Positions 44,064 to 56,500 are shown, numbered from the stretch's first letter. The stretch is DNA of 59,802 bases from Candidatus Hydrogenedentota bacterium (GCA_903893795.1 CAITNO010000076.1:1-59802); one strand, 5' to 3'. Numbers and translations are program-made. The notes: generated by a model not told the origin, from the letters alone.

Positions 44064-45833
44064 ATGAAAAGTACGAAGAAGATATGCAACGGGGGAGGCG
44101 GGGCATGCGCACAGGACGAAAATGCCCTGGCGAAAAGGGTGCTGCAGGCCCCTGGAGACACCAGGACGTCGGTATGCGCGGACTCGGGGAGGGCGCTTCG
44201 CGCGCTGAACGGGAACGGGGCAGAATCAGGAACGCACTCGGTGTGCAAAAAACCGGAGATGGCCGAGCCGGGCCGCCTGGATGCCTGCGACCTGTTCTCA
44301 GTCGCATGTTGCACCCTCAACCGGCACGGACTGTTGCTGGAAGCGAATCACGCCGCGCTGGTGTTGCTGGGCTCCGGCGACGATGCGAAGATCGGGCATC
44401 CTTTCTCCAGCCTTATACTCGAAGACGACGAGGAACTTTATCTTCGGTGCCTGCAACAACTTGTAGTATTGGGCACAAGGCAGGTGTGCGATGTGCGCCT
44501 CAGCCGAAATGACGGCGCTTCCTGCTGGGTTCAGGTGGAGGCATACCCTGCCTGGGATGAAGAAGGCATTGTCGTATTCCGTGTGGTGTTGAGCGATATC
44601 AGCGGGCGCAAGCGGGTTGAGGAGGAACTGCGCAGAAGCCGGCGCCGCCTGGCAGAGGCCCTTCGGACGGCCCGTATCGGTGCCTGGGAGTGGAATGTCA
44701 TCACCGATGAACTGGACTGGTCGGACGAGATGTTCCGCATAGTCGGCTTGCCCGCCCAATCCTTGCCCATAAGCCGTGCACGCTTTCTCAAACTGGTTCA
44801 CCCCGATGACTGCAGGCGGGTTCGGGAACAGGCAAACCGGGCGCTGAACCGGCTGGAGAACTATACCCTGCAATACCGAATTGTGACGCCGAACTCCGAA
44901 TTGAGGGTGGTTCGGGAACAGGGAGAGGTTGAACCGGGCAATTCGGCCGTTCCGGTGCGCATGTTTGGAACGCTGCTGGATGTCACGGAGGAGGTCAACG
45001 CGCTGGAGGACACGCTAAGCCGCAACCAGGAGTTGATTCAGGCCGACAAACTGGTCTCCTTGGGGATTTTGGCGGCCGGTGTTGCCCATGAGATCAACAA
45101 TCCCAACCATGCAATCATGTCCAGTGTGAATGTGTTGACTGACATATGGGAAAGTGCCCGGCCCATTTTGGACCGCTTTCACCGGGATTTCGGCGACTTC
45201 GTCCTGGGCGGCATGGAGTACTCTGAATGCCGGGACAAAGTGCCGGAAACAATCGCCAGTGCGCTGTCCAATGCGCGGCGCATCGCGTTGATAGTCGATG
45301 AACTGCGGGATTTTGCCCGCCACAGTCCAAGGGAGGAGATGTCGGCCGTCGATGTAAGCGATGTTGTGAAATCGGCCATAGTGCTGACGGGCAGCCTGGT
45401 GAAGCGCTGCACCCACCATTTCTCCGTTGCATACGGCCAGGACGTTCCGCCGGTGCTGGGCAACTTCCAGCGCATTGAGCAGGTGGTGATCAATTTGATT
45501 CAAAACGCATGCCAGTCCCTTGACTCCAGTGAACGTTCTGTGCGCGTGGCGACGCGCCGTGACCCCGTCTCCGGCGCTGCGCTGATCCTGGTGTGCGATG
45601 AGGGAATAGGGATACCCAAAGAGAATCGGAATAAACTGGGAAAGCCCTTCTTCACGACCAAGCGGAGTGAGAAAGGCATGGGTTTGGGGCTTTGGACCTG
45701 TTTCAACATAGCCCGCGAACATGGTGGCATGCTCACGTTCTCCGACAGAAAGGGCGGAGGCACCCAGGCCGTGTTTGCCTTGCCTGCTGCCAGTTCTGAA
45801 GGTACGAATGAGACCGATTGGTTTGCACTCTGA
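44064..45833 (+). CDS. PAS-domain sensor histidine kinase
   Basis: A 589-aa kinase without obvious membrane helices. An N-terminal region of about 70 residues rich in Gly and Cys is followed by two PAS domains (about 75-185, ending VVLSDISGRKRVEEEL, and 195-310, ending FGTLLDVTEEV). The HisKA domain has His342 in GVAHEINNPNHA, and the HATPase domain shows INLIQNACQSL, VCDEGIGIP and GMGLGLWTCFNIA. The HEINNP form belongs to the NtrB-like kinases that pair with NtrC-type regulators, so the sigma-54 activator at 35052 is a likely partner. I start at the ATG at 44064 (GGTGAG just upstream); GTG at 44055 is possible. Confidence 0.88.
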   Translation: MKSTKKICNGGGGACAQDENALAKRVLQAPGDTRTSVCADSGRALRALNGNGAESGTHSVCKKPEMAEPGRLDACDLFSVACCTLNRHGLLLEANHAALVLLGSGDDAKIGHPFSSLILEDDEELYLRCLQQLVVLGTRQVCDVRLSRNDGASCWVQVEAYPAWDEEGIVVFRVVLSDISGRKRVEEELRRSRRRLAEALRTARIGAWEWNVITDELDWSDEMFRIVGLPAQSLPISRARFLKLVHPDDCRRVREQANRALNRLENYTLQYRIVTPNSELRVVREQGEVEPGNSAVPVRMFGTLLDVTEEVNALEDTLSRNQELIQADKLVSLGILAAGVAHEINNPNHAIMSSVNVLTDIWESARPILDRFHRDFGDFVLGGMEYSECRDKVPETIASALSNARRIALIVDELRDFARHSPREEMSAVDVSDVVKSAIVLTGSLVKRCTHHFSVAYGQDVPPVLGNFQRIEQVVINLIQNACQSLDSSERSVRVATRRDPVSGAALILVCDEGIGIPKENRNKLGKPFFTTKRSEKGMGLGLWTCFNIAREHGGMLTFSDRKGGGTQAVFALPAASSEGTNETDWFAL

Positions 45834-45940
45834 AATCTGTCTCTATTTGAACGGGAACTTGGCGCCGCTCCGGGGGGCGCATATTCAACGCATCATTTGG
45901 ACCGTCCTGCAGCCTTGTGTCAATGGCATAAAGAGGGCAT

Positions 45941-46431
45941 TCAATCCCGAAACAGCACCTGAATGGAATCACCATGGGCACGGTTAAGGGTGTCGCGCCG
46001 GTCAGTCAAATCGCACAAGGGCGCCAGCGTGACGCCGTTCACCCTGTAAAGGGCGGCCCCCAGCGCCTCAATCTGACCTCCTTCAATGTCTGCGGCTCCG
46101 GCTCGTGCAGGGCGCGGGAGAGCAGTGTGGTGGACAGAAGATAACGTCCAATGGTGTCGCCCGGGAACGCCTTGTCGCTCGGCTCATTGGAATAGTTCAG
46201 CGTCAGCACATGCTGCGGTGTGTACGTCTTGTACAGGTCAAAGGTGTAACGCGCCCGTTTCTGCAGGAGCCCTTCGCCCGGGGTGATGTCTTCGAAGTCA
46301 ATGAAATGAACGCTCGCGAGCCGGTTCTTGAGCGTCTCCTGTGTGGTTGGGAGCGTTGCGGCAGCCGCGCCTGTGGAAACCGAGGCAAGAGCGGCAACAA
46401 GTGCTGTCAGGGCTCGCAGGGTGCAATTCAA
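45941..46431 (-). pseudogene. Frameshifted, truncated secreted enzyme fragment (GH127-like?)
   Basis: From an ATG at 46431 the frame encodes a signal peptide (LRALTALVAALASVSTGAAA) and about 90 plausible residues, including PGDTIGRYLLSTTLLSRALH, which resembles the N-terminal helices of GH127 beta-L-arabinofuranosidase-type proteins. It then turns to RLRRWGPPFTG and stops at 46039. A shifted frame from about 46075 continues protein-like (GQIEALGAALYRVNGVTLAP, then LCDLTDRRDTLNRAH) to a stop at 45941. One indel plus loss of most of the enzyme would explain this. The family assignment is tentative; the frameshift could also be a sequencing error in a short gene. Confidence 0.4.
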
Positions 46432-46868
46432 CGGTATTCCTCCTTATATAACCGGCCTTCCACGAGGTTGCCGGCAGACCCTTCCGCCCGCGCGCGGACT
46501 TATACTTTCGCGAAGGCGGCGTCTCGATGGTACGGACAGTGGTTTTGCGCTGTCAAATCCCTTTCTCGCCCTGCTGCGCCAGCCTGAGGCCTTGCGGATT
46601 CACGTGCCCGCCAGAACAAATGCCGGGTGCGGGAAAGTGGCGGCAGGACCAAACTGGGCGAATTCCGTCGACGGGGAGGGATCAACACCCGTTATCGGCA
46701 TGCTTATGGAGGCTGTGGCCAAGGCGGAGCGGTAAACTGTTGACAGTGCAGGCGCTTATGACTGAGACGCCCCCATGTCCTCACGAAGGAAAGTGCTTTT
46801 GCACAAAGTATTCATGTGACTGTGCCCGCCGAAAAGCGGGGGAGGGGACCCGCCAGGATATTTTTTGC

Positions 46869-46896
46869 TTGACAGATTCGCCATGAATGTGATAAA
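46869..46896 (+). promoter_or_regulatory. Possible sigma-70 promoter
   Basis: TTGACA (46869-46874) and GATAAA (46891-46896) are 16 nt apart. They lie directly upstream of the repeat region that ends at a strong terminator. Confidence 0.4.
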
Positions 46897-46943
46897 AGAA
46901 GTTATCGAATATCCCGACATGGGTAGTGTCGGTGGTGTTTAAC

Positions 46944-47091
46944 ACAGTTTTAGATAAAGAAATTCCACACCTTAGATCGGGGGTAGTACATTTCGATCGG
47001 GGCAGTACGCACGGGGTGTGGATTACAGTTTTGAGGAGAGAGTTTTCGCATCTTGATCGGGGGCAGCACGCACGATCGGGGCAGTACGCAC
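46944..47091 (+). repeat. Tandem duplication with four GATCGGGG motifs
   Basis: Two units of about 70 bp (46944-47012 and 47025-47091) each start with ACAGTTTT and end with GATCGGGGCAGTACGCAC. Each carries two GATCGGGG motifs, giving starts at 46975, 46995, 47055 and 47074. The middle parts differ, so conservation is concentrated in these motifs. Confidence 0.7.
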
Positions 47092-47377
47092 AGGTACGGA
47101 TAAGGTCCGAAGCCGGACGCCCGAAACTCTGATATGGGGGCAATCCACAATCAGATTCGGGGACGGCCGAGGTTGGTTCACGGAGGACGGTAGGTGTTTA
47201 GTCGAAGTTTTGACGAGAATATCATCACGTCAGTTTTCCCGCAGGACATGCACAGAGGACAGTACCAGGGGCAAAGCGAAGAGCTCTCTCTCGTTGCTTC
47301 CGGACATTCTTCCTTTTCCATGGCCTGTGCGGGCCCATCCTCAATCAACACCCGCACCGTATTGCAAGAAGACCCCT

Positions 47378-47413
47378 GCGCGACAGCCATATCCGGCCGT
47401 CGCGCTTTTTTTT
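47378..47413 (+). terminator. Strong Rho-independent terminator upstream of the giant gene
   Basis: GCGCGAC (47378-47384) pairs with GTCGCGC (47399-47405) and is followed by eight T residues. It ends 178 nt before the start of the giant gene. No annotated plus-strand gene precedes it within 1.5 kb, so it should end a non-coding transcript or act in the leader. Confidence 0.8.
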
Positions 47414-47590
47414 ATTCAACCTTCCCGGCGGCGAAAAGCATCAATGACAATATATATTCTTGCGCACCGTGCGGGAGTGCTGATATTTCAGACCCATCTC
47501 AGGAGCAGCGCAACAACGCTTGCTCCAATGCTCAAAAAATCTCTGTGGCGGTTGTAGTTCCACAAGCGATAACGCAGGAGGCTTAGTGCC

Positions 47591-50500
47591 ATGAATTGCA
47601 AACACTCAATCCGGACGATGCTGCTGGTGACCTTGGTCACGGTTCTGCTGGGCGTGGCGCCCGCATGGGCCGTCAAGCTCGACCAGACAATCACCTTCGG
47701 CCCTCTGGGGCCGAACCATGACGGCATACTCGCCTGTCCGGATACGCCGATCGCTTCGGCGACGGCATCGTCAGGATTGGCGGTGACGTACATCTCGAGC
47801 AATGCGAGCGTGGCCACCCCGGGGACGGGGGGCACCTCCATCGTTCTCGTCGGTGCGGGCACCGCGACCATCACGGCCAAGCAGGCCGGAAATGGCACCT
47901 ATAATGCCGCTCCGGATGTTACGCAGACGCTGACCGTGCCGGCAACGGGGATGACGCCGATAAAACCGGTCATCACCATGACCGGCGGTAGCCCCTATTC
48001 GGTCGAGTACAGCCCCTCCGCCGCCTACAGCGATCCGGGTGCCACGGCCCAGGACGTTTGCGCGGGCAACATCACGGCCAGCGTTGTCGCCACGGGCGTG
48101 GGCAGCGTGAACCGGACGGTTGTCGGCGGGTCATACAATGTCATCTACAGGGTAAGCGACCACCCCACCAACCAGAGCCTCCCGAATATCCAGCAGGCGA
48201 CGCGCGTGGTGAACATCGTCAAGGCCACGCAGACGATCAGCTTCGGCACGCTTGCCGCGAAGACCTACGGCGACGCCACTTTCGAACTGACCGCCACCGG
48301 CGGCGGGTCCGGCAACGCCGTCACCTACGTTTCCAGCAACACCAGCGTGGCCACCGTCAGCGGAACTACCGTGACCATCCTCGCAGCGGGCACCACCACC
48401 ATCACCGCCAGCCAGCTCGGCAACGGCAACTACAACGCAGCCACCGACGTTCCGCAGACACTCACCGTAAACCGCAAGGCCGCGACCGTGACGGCCGCCG
48501 CCAAATCAAAGACCTACGGCACCAGCGACCCGGCACTTACCTACTCCACGTCCGGCCTCGTGGGTTCCGACGCACTGAGCGGATCCCTCACCCGCGTTTC
48601 CGGCGAGACAGTCCCCGGCAACCCCTACGCCATCCAGGCGGGCACCATCACCAACGCCAACAACGCAAATTACGACATCACCTACGTCGGCGCAAACCTG
48701 ACAATTAACAAAGCCGACCAGGCAATCACCTTCGCCCCGCTCGCCGCCAAGAAAATCGGCGATGCGCCCTTCGAGGTCAGCGCCACCGGCGGCGCTTCCG
48801 GCAATGCCGCGACCTTCAGCTCGGGCAACACCAGTGTGGCCACCACCACCGGCACAAACGGCGCGACCGTCACCCTCGTGGCCGCGGGCACGGCCGTCAT
48901 CACGGCCAGTCAGGCCCAGGCTGACAACTATAATGCAGCCACTGATGCCCCCCAGACGCTGATCGTGATCGCCACCCCCACCGCCCCGACGGTGAACGGC
49001 GCGACCACCGCTTCGGTGGACGTGGCCGTCAACGCGGGCACCAACCCGACGAGCACCACCTTCGCGATTTACTGCACCACCACCAGCCAGTGGGTGCAGA
49101 CCGACGGCACTCTGGGTTCCACCGAAGCCGGGGCCACCGCGGCCGACTGGGGCACCAAGACCGTCACCGGCCTGACGCCCAACAAGAGCTATGAATTTGA
49201 GGTCAAGGCGCACAACGGCGCCGCCACAACCGACCTGGGTGCCGGTGCCTCTGCGGTCACGCTGGCCGCCGTGCCCGTCGCCCCCACCGTGGGCGGAGCC
49301 GCAATTAACACATTGAATGTGGCCGTCGGCGCCGATGACACCAATCCGGCAACGACGGAATATGCGATTTACTGCGGCACCACCAGCAAGTGGGTGCAGG
49401 CGGATGGCACACAGGGTGCCTCTGCTGTATGGGCCACCGCCGCCACTTGGGGCACCAAGACCGTCACCGGCCTGTCCGCCAACACAAACTATGCCTTCTC
49501 GGTGAAGGCGCGCAACGCCGCCACGCCCACGCCCGTCGTGACGGACCTGGGAACCGCGGCTTCGGCATGGACGCTGGCCACCGTGCCTGCGGTGCCGACC
49601 GTGGCCGGCGACACAGCCACCTCCATCAAGGTGAGCATCACGGCGGGCGACGGCAACTCGGCCGTCACGCAATACGCCATTCAGTCCGGCGACAACGACA
49701 ACGGCAACAACTCGGATATCTTGAACAAGTGGGTGCAGGCAGACGGCACGCTGGGCGACACGGAAACCTGGGCGACTGCGGCCGGCTGGGGCACGAAGGC
49801 CGTGACGGGGCTTAATCCGTACCACATCTATGAATTCGCGGCCAAGGCGCGCAACAGCGCCGCCTCCCCAGTGGATACGGAACTGGGGCTGCCGAGCGAG
49901 TGGACGACGCCTCCCATGGCCGCCAATATCACCTTTACGCTGACCTATTCGGCGGACGCCCACGGCGCCATCGCCGGCACCTCCCCGCAGACCGTGGACT
50001 ACGGCACGGACGGTGCGGCCGTGACCGCCACGCCCACCACGCAGGGCTATCACTTCGTGGAGTGGAGCGATCACTCGACCCAGAATCCGCGCACCGACGT
50101 GAATGTCACCGCCGACATCACCGTGACCGCGACTTTTGCGAACACCTACACCCTGACCTACTCGGCTGACGCAAACGGCTCGATCACGGGCGACACCCCG
50201 CAGACCGTGGCCTACGGCGACAGCGGCTCGGCCGTCACGGCCGTGGCGGATTCCGGCCATTCCTTCGCCCAGTGGAGCGACATGGTGCTCACGGCCACCC
50301 GCACCGATGCAAACGTTCATGGAAATATCACGGTGCAGGCGCGCTTCACTGCGACCGGCGCCCCCGTGGTGACCAGCTTCGCCGTCATTGGCGACCCGAA
50401 CCTTGCCAGTCCCGTGGTGACCCTGGCCAACACCTGCACCGGCACGCCCACGCAGTACATGGCCAGCGAGTCCGCCACTTTTGAGGGCGCCTCCTGGGCG

Positions 50501-53500
50501 GACTACTCCTCCGCCCCGTCCTTCACCCTGAGCACCGGCGGCGGCGCCAAGACGGTCTACTTCAAGGTCCGCAACGCAGCGCAGACCGAATCCCTTGCGG
50601 TCAGCGGCTCCATCTTCGAAGTGCCCACCGTGCCCGTGGCCGCGGGAACCTTCTCCATGGGTGCAGCCCCCTACATACCAGGCGTAACAACCGATCCGAC
50701 CGATGACGAAAACTACGGCTGGGATTCGGAACGGCCGGTGCACGACGTCACCCTGGGCGCGTACCAGTTTGGCAAGTTCATCGTCACGAACAAAGAATAC
50801 AGCGACGTGCTGAACTGGGCATTGGCCCAGGGATTGCTCAAGAGCGCCGCAGGTGCGCCCTGGGTGGGCATAGGCGATATTTATGCTGGCGGTAATCTGC
50901 AGGTCCTGCTGTTCATCACCGAGGACTGGTGCAACATTCAGTACGTGGACGGCGTGTTTTCATCGAAGACACGCACGGACCGCAACCACCCGCCCACAAT
51001 ACTCTCGATGGACACGCACCCCGTCGTGGAGATCTCCTGGTTTGGCGCGGTGGCCTACTGCAACTGGCTGAGCCAGATGCAGGGAAAGACGCCCTGCTAC
51101 GACATGAGCTCCGCAAACTGGCCCCTCGTGGTGGCACCGCCCACGCCGGGCGGCTACCGTCTGCCCACCGAAGCGGAATGGGAACGCGCCGCCGCCTGGG
51201 ACGGGACAAAGCACTGGGTCTATGCATGCAAGATGGACAAGATGACCGCGACCTCCTATACGGTGGACGGTGAGGAGACAGCCGCACTTCACGGTAACGG
51301 CATGTGGTTGGACCCGCTTCAATTCCTTATCACGGATGCGAGTGGCTGGGCTATAGACATGCCGTGCGCCCTCACCTTCCCGGTGGGTTGGTTCAGCGGC
51401 CCGCCGCACCAGGTCGGTTACCCCACGCTCTATTCGAGCAACAACCCTGTCCCAGAGGATACGATTGACAGTCCCAGCCCGGTGGGCGCCTATGACATGA
51501 ACGGCAACGTTTTCCAGTGGTGCCAGGACTGGTTCTCCGACACCTATTACGCAGGCGGTTCAATGACGAACCCGACCGGACCCGAAACGGGTTCGTCCCG
51601 CGTGATGAGGGGTAATAGTTGGAACCAGTATTTCCTTGGCGGTCGTAACGCGGCACGCGGCGCCCTCGGACCCGACATGCACTTCGGCAACTACTACTAT
51701 TGGGATACAGATACCAGCTACGGCTTCCGTGTCGCCTATTCGGTTCCCAGCTATGACATCACCTGTGCCGCGACCAGCAACGTGGAAAACGTTGACGGTG
51801 GCACCTGCACCGCTTCCCCGGCCACGCTGAACGCGGGCTACACCAGCACCATCACCGTGACCGCCGCCGCGCACTATCATATCGTCAGCGTGGTGGACAC
51901 GGTTGAAGGCTCCAAGCCCGGTCCGTTCACGACCTCCTACTCCTACACGACCACGGCGCTGGAAGCCGCGCGCACCGTCACCGCGACCTTCGCGCTTGAC
52001 ACCAACGACATCACCTGCACCGTGGCCGACGGCCTCGGCACCTGCTCCGCGACCCCCGTCGCCGTGGGCTACGACCTCACCAGCCTCATCACCGTGACCC
52101 CCCATGAGGGCTGGGTCATTGTGAGCGTGGTGGACAGCGTCGAGGGCGCCAAGTCCGGACCGTTCACCCTCCCCTATACCTACACGACCACCGCGGTTAC
52201 CGCACCGCGCACCGTCACCGTGACCTTCGACAAGGGAACGCCGGCCATCACTACCGCGCCGACGGCGGCGGAAATCCACTACGGCCAGACGCTGGCCGAT
52301 GCCACGCTGAACACATCGGGTGTTTCAGTGGCTCCGGCGGGCGGCACCTGGGCCTTCACCAATCCCTCCTATCTGCCCGCTGTGGGGACGACGACCTATG
52401 AGGTGACCTACACGCCGACCGAGGCGGACCAGGCCAACTACAAGACCACAACCTGCATGGTCAGCGTGAAAGTAAACAAGGCCTCCGCGTCTGTGACGCT
52501 GGGCCGCCTGATTCAGACATTTGACACCACACCCAAGTCGGTGACGGCAGACACCGCGCCTGCGGGCAAGACGGTTGTGGTTACCTACAACGGCTCCACC
52601 ACCGCCCCGACCAACGCGGGCACCTATGCCGTTGTCGCGACCATTGACGACCCGTCCTATGCGGGCAGCGCCTCCGACACACTCACAATTAACAAGGCGA
52701 CCGCGACGGTCACCCTGGGCGGACTCAGTCCGACCTATGACGGTTCGGCCAAGTCCGCGACCGCGGTCACCGACCCGGTCGGCAAGACCGTCACGTTCAC
52801 CTATGATGGCAGCGCCACTGCCCCGACGAACGCTGGCACCTATGCCGTTGTCGCCACCGTTGTCGAGGACAATTACGAGGGCGGCGCCACGGGCAGCCTG
52901 GTAATTGGCAAGGCGACCGCGACGGTCACCCTCGGAAGCCTCAGCCAGACCTACGACGGTTCGGCGAAGTCCGCGACCGCGGTCACAGTCCCGGCTGGCA
53001 AGACAGTGACATTCACTTATGACGGCGGATCCACCGTTCCCACCAATGCCGGGTCCTACGCGGTTGTGGGCACCCTTGTGGAAGCCAACTATCAGGGCAG
53101 CGCATCGGGCACCCTCGAGATCGCCAAGGCGACGTCATCGGTCACGGCGAATCCGACCGCTGCCGCCATTATGAGCGGCCAGACGCTCGCGTCCGCCACA
53201 TTGACCGGCGGCACCGGTTCGCCCGCGGGAGGCACCTTTGCATTCACCGCCCCGACCACCGCGCCGCCCGCAGGTACGACCTCCTATGAGGTGACGTACA
53301 CGCCCACAGACACGGACAACTATAAGACCGCCACCTGCACGGTGTCTGTGACCGTGCAAGTCACGGTGCCCAACACCGTCGCGCAGTCCGAGGCGGATGC
53401 GCGCAGCGCCATTGCCGCCGCCCTCCTGACGGTGGGCACGGTAACCTACTCCTGCGACGACACGGTTGCGTCCGGCCTGGTGATCGGTCAGACACCGGCG

Positions 53501-56500
53501 GCAGGCGGTGCGGCCCTGTACCACAGCGCGGTCAATCTGGTGATCTCCACCGGACCGTGCACCGTGCCCAACGTTGTGGGCATGACCCGAACCAATGCCG
53601 AGGCGGCTCTCGCCAATGCGCATCTGGTTGCCGGCACGCTGACGCCCCAGTTCAGTGCCACCGTGGCGGCGGGCTCCATTATCAGCCAGGATCCTGCGGC
53701 GGACTCATTGGTAGCCTACGGCTCACGGGTGGCGATGGCGGTTTCCTGGGGTAATGCCTACCCCGCTCCCGACCTGGTTACCGGCGGTAATCCCGCAACC
53801 CAGAGACTGCTTTGGTCCAACTATAACCAAGGCTTCAGCATTGACCGGCGCAACGGAGTGGAAGTCGGCTTGCGCGCCTTCATGCGCTACTTCCCCCCGA
53901 CCAACGCGTCCCGCAGCGAATGGTCCTACAGGAACGGCACCACCAACACCTACAGCTATCCTGTCGGCCACCACACGACGCTCACGACCACACCCATCTG
54001 GGCGTTGACCTTCTCAGTGAATGCGGACTTCGACAACGTGAACGGTGCGCTCGGCAAGAAGATTGCCGATTACTCCTACGAACTGGGTCTGGACAAAGAC
54101 CGCTCGCTGGCAACGGACTATTACGCTGGCGATCCCTTCACGGATCCCGCCAACCCCTTCAACCCCAAGCCCGACCATTATCTCGGCACGAATTCAATGA
54201 CCGCCGGTGTCAAGGCCAATTCCAGCTGGGATGCATACTGGACCGCCGCTGGCACCTATAACATCGCCCAAAACTCCTATAGCATCAACTGGTACGATGC
54301 ATCGTTCAACCCGGACGTTCCGGGCGTTTACAGTGTTTACCTCGCCGTTTACAACAAGAGTGCGGAGCACATTCCCGCCAACGAGTTGGCCAGGACCGAG
54401 ATCCAGGTCTGGGTCTATGACACGACCGTTCCCAACGTCGTTGGCATGACGCCGGAGGAAGCCACCACCGCACTCAATGCCAAGGGCTACCGTCTCGGCG
54501 CGACCACCTACGCATGCGGCCTCAATGTGGCCCCGGGTCAGGTGTCCAGCCAAACAGCAACAGCAGGCACCGTCGCCATCGTGGTATCCAGGGACCTTGT
54601 CCCGCCGGTGATCACCCTTACCGGCGGTGCTTCCGGCACCGGTGAAGTGACCGTGGAATGCGGCGGAACCTACTCCGAACTCGGCGCGACGGTCGCGGAT
54701 GACTGCGACGCACCGAAGGCGGCGACGGTCACCGGCACGGTGACGCCGGCGATCGTGGGCAATTACACCGTGACCTACACGGCAGCGGACAGCCACGGCA
54801 ACAATGCCACCACGCTTACGCGCGTCGTGACCGTTTCCGACACGACCAAGCCGGTCATCAGCCTCACGGGCTCTGCGGCGCTCACCGTTGAGTGCGGCGC
54901 GAGCTACACGGATGCGGGCGCGACCGCCAGCGATGTGTGCGCGGGCAGCCTCACGGCCAGCATCACAACGGTCAACCCGGTCAACACGGCCGCGGTCGGC
55001 GTTTACACCGTGACCTACAATGTGGGCGACGGCCAGGGCAACAGCGCCACCCAGGTGACGCGCGTGGTGACGGTTTCCGACACGGCCAAGCCGGTCATCA
55101 CCCTCGCGGGTTCTGCCACGGTGACGGTGGAGTGCGGCGGGACTTACAGCGATGCGGGCGCCACGGCGGCCGACGTTTGCGCGGGCACCCTGACGGGCGC
55201 CATCCAGACGAACAACCCGGTGAACGCGGCTGCGGTCGGCGTCTACACGGTGACCTACAACGTGAGCGACGGCTACAACGCTGCGACCCAGGTGTCGCGC
55301 GTGGTGACGGTGGTCGACACGACCAAGCCGGTGATCACGCTGAACAGCGCCGACCCGACGGTGGAGTGCCACACGTCCTACACGGACGCGGGCGCGACCG
55401 CGCTTGACGCGTGCGCCGGTTCGCTGACCGTGACGACTTCGGGCGCGGTGGACGTGAACGTTCCCGGCCCGTACACGATCACCTACACGGTTTCCGACCC
55501 GTCCGCGGGCGGGTTTGGCGATCCCTTTGACACGGTGAATGCGGCATGGGTCGCGGACCGTGCCGACCCGACGAGCTTTGCGGTGGCGTCCTTCCAGGGC
55601 GGTTCGCGGCTTGCGCTCGGCGTCGTTGCCAGCCCCAACCTCTATACGGTGTACAATTTCCAGGCCACCAAGGGCCGTCAGCGGCTTTTGGCTGCGCCCC
55701 TGCCGGCAGGCTGGGTGGTTTCCGGCTCTCTGTTCGTGAGCCACGACATGGTGCAGGGCGCGAACCTGCGCCGTGCGGAGATATGGGCCCAGGTGGGCGG
55801 CCTGCCCGGTGGCGGGGAAGGAACCTACACGGATTATCCGAGCATCGGGTTGCGGCGTTACGACCCGGTGGGTTACAGCAACGATTACTTCGACCCCGCG
55901 TCCACTAACATCAGCACCGCCTGGCACATTTTTGATTCGGAGCAGGTGGATAACGGCAGCTGGGGTGCGGTGGATGTGTCCGAGCCGGTGACGGAAGGCT
56001 GGCACACGCTTGCGATTATTGGCACCGGAACTTCGTTCGTGTACCAGATCGACGGCAAAACCGTCTACACCGACGACACGGTCCAACTCGGACATCAGGA
56101 CCTGACCAAGGTGTTTGTCCAGTCCTACGACTTCGGCAGCCACCAGGACTACACCTCCTATTGGGACAATGTGCAGGCGGCCTCGTCGAACAACACGGCA
56201 CTGGCGACCCGCGTGATCACGGTCCAGGACACGACCAATCCGGTCATCACCCTTGCCGGCGACGCGGCGGTGACAGTCGAGTGCCACGGCGTCTACACCG
56301 ACGCGGGCGCGACGGCCAGCGACAGCTGCGCCGGCAACCTGACGGCGAACATTCAGACTTCGAACCCCGTGACGCCCAATGTCCTTGGCGTTTACACAGT
56401 TACATACAACGTTGCCGACGGCAATGGCAACAGCGCCGACCAGGTGACGCGCGTCGTGACCGTTTCCGACACGACCAAGCCGGTCATCAGCCTCACGGGC

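Larger units (their letters stand above)
46432..47590. other. 1.16-kb leader region before the giant gene
   Basis: There is no confidently supported gene. In order it contains a possible promoter (46869-46896), a tandem duplication with GATCGGGG motifs (46944-47091) and a strong terminator (47378-47413). A 130-codon plus-strand frame (47194-47586) has a GGAGG before a GTG start but encodes no recognisable domain and crosses the terminator hairpin. A separate non-coding transcript or a terminated leader is possible. Confidence 0.5.

Noticed and set aside
47194..47586. 130-codon plus-strand frame ending just before the giant gene
   Set aside because: It has a GGAGG before a GTG start but no recognisable domain, and it runs through a strong terminator hairpin; kept only as an alternative explanation of the leader.
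48506..50743. Long open frame of 745 codons on the minus strand
   Set aside because: It lies antisense to the giant repeat protein, reads as His/Gly/Arg-rich sequence without domain structure, and is explained by the GC-biased codons of the sense strand.
50633..51745. Diversity-generating retroelement target domain
   Set aside because: The SUMF1-like fold is typical of such targets, but it is internal to the protein, and no reverse transcriptase, template repeat or accessory gene is visible.
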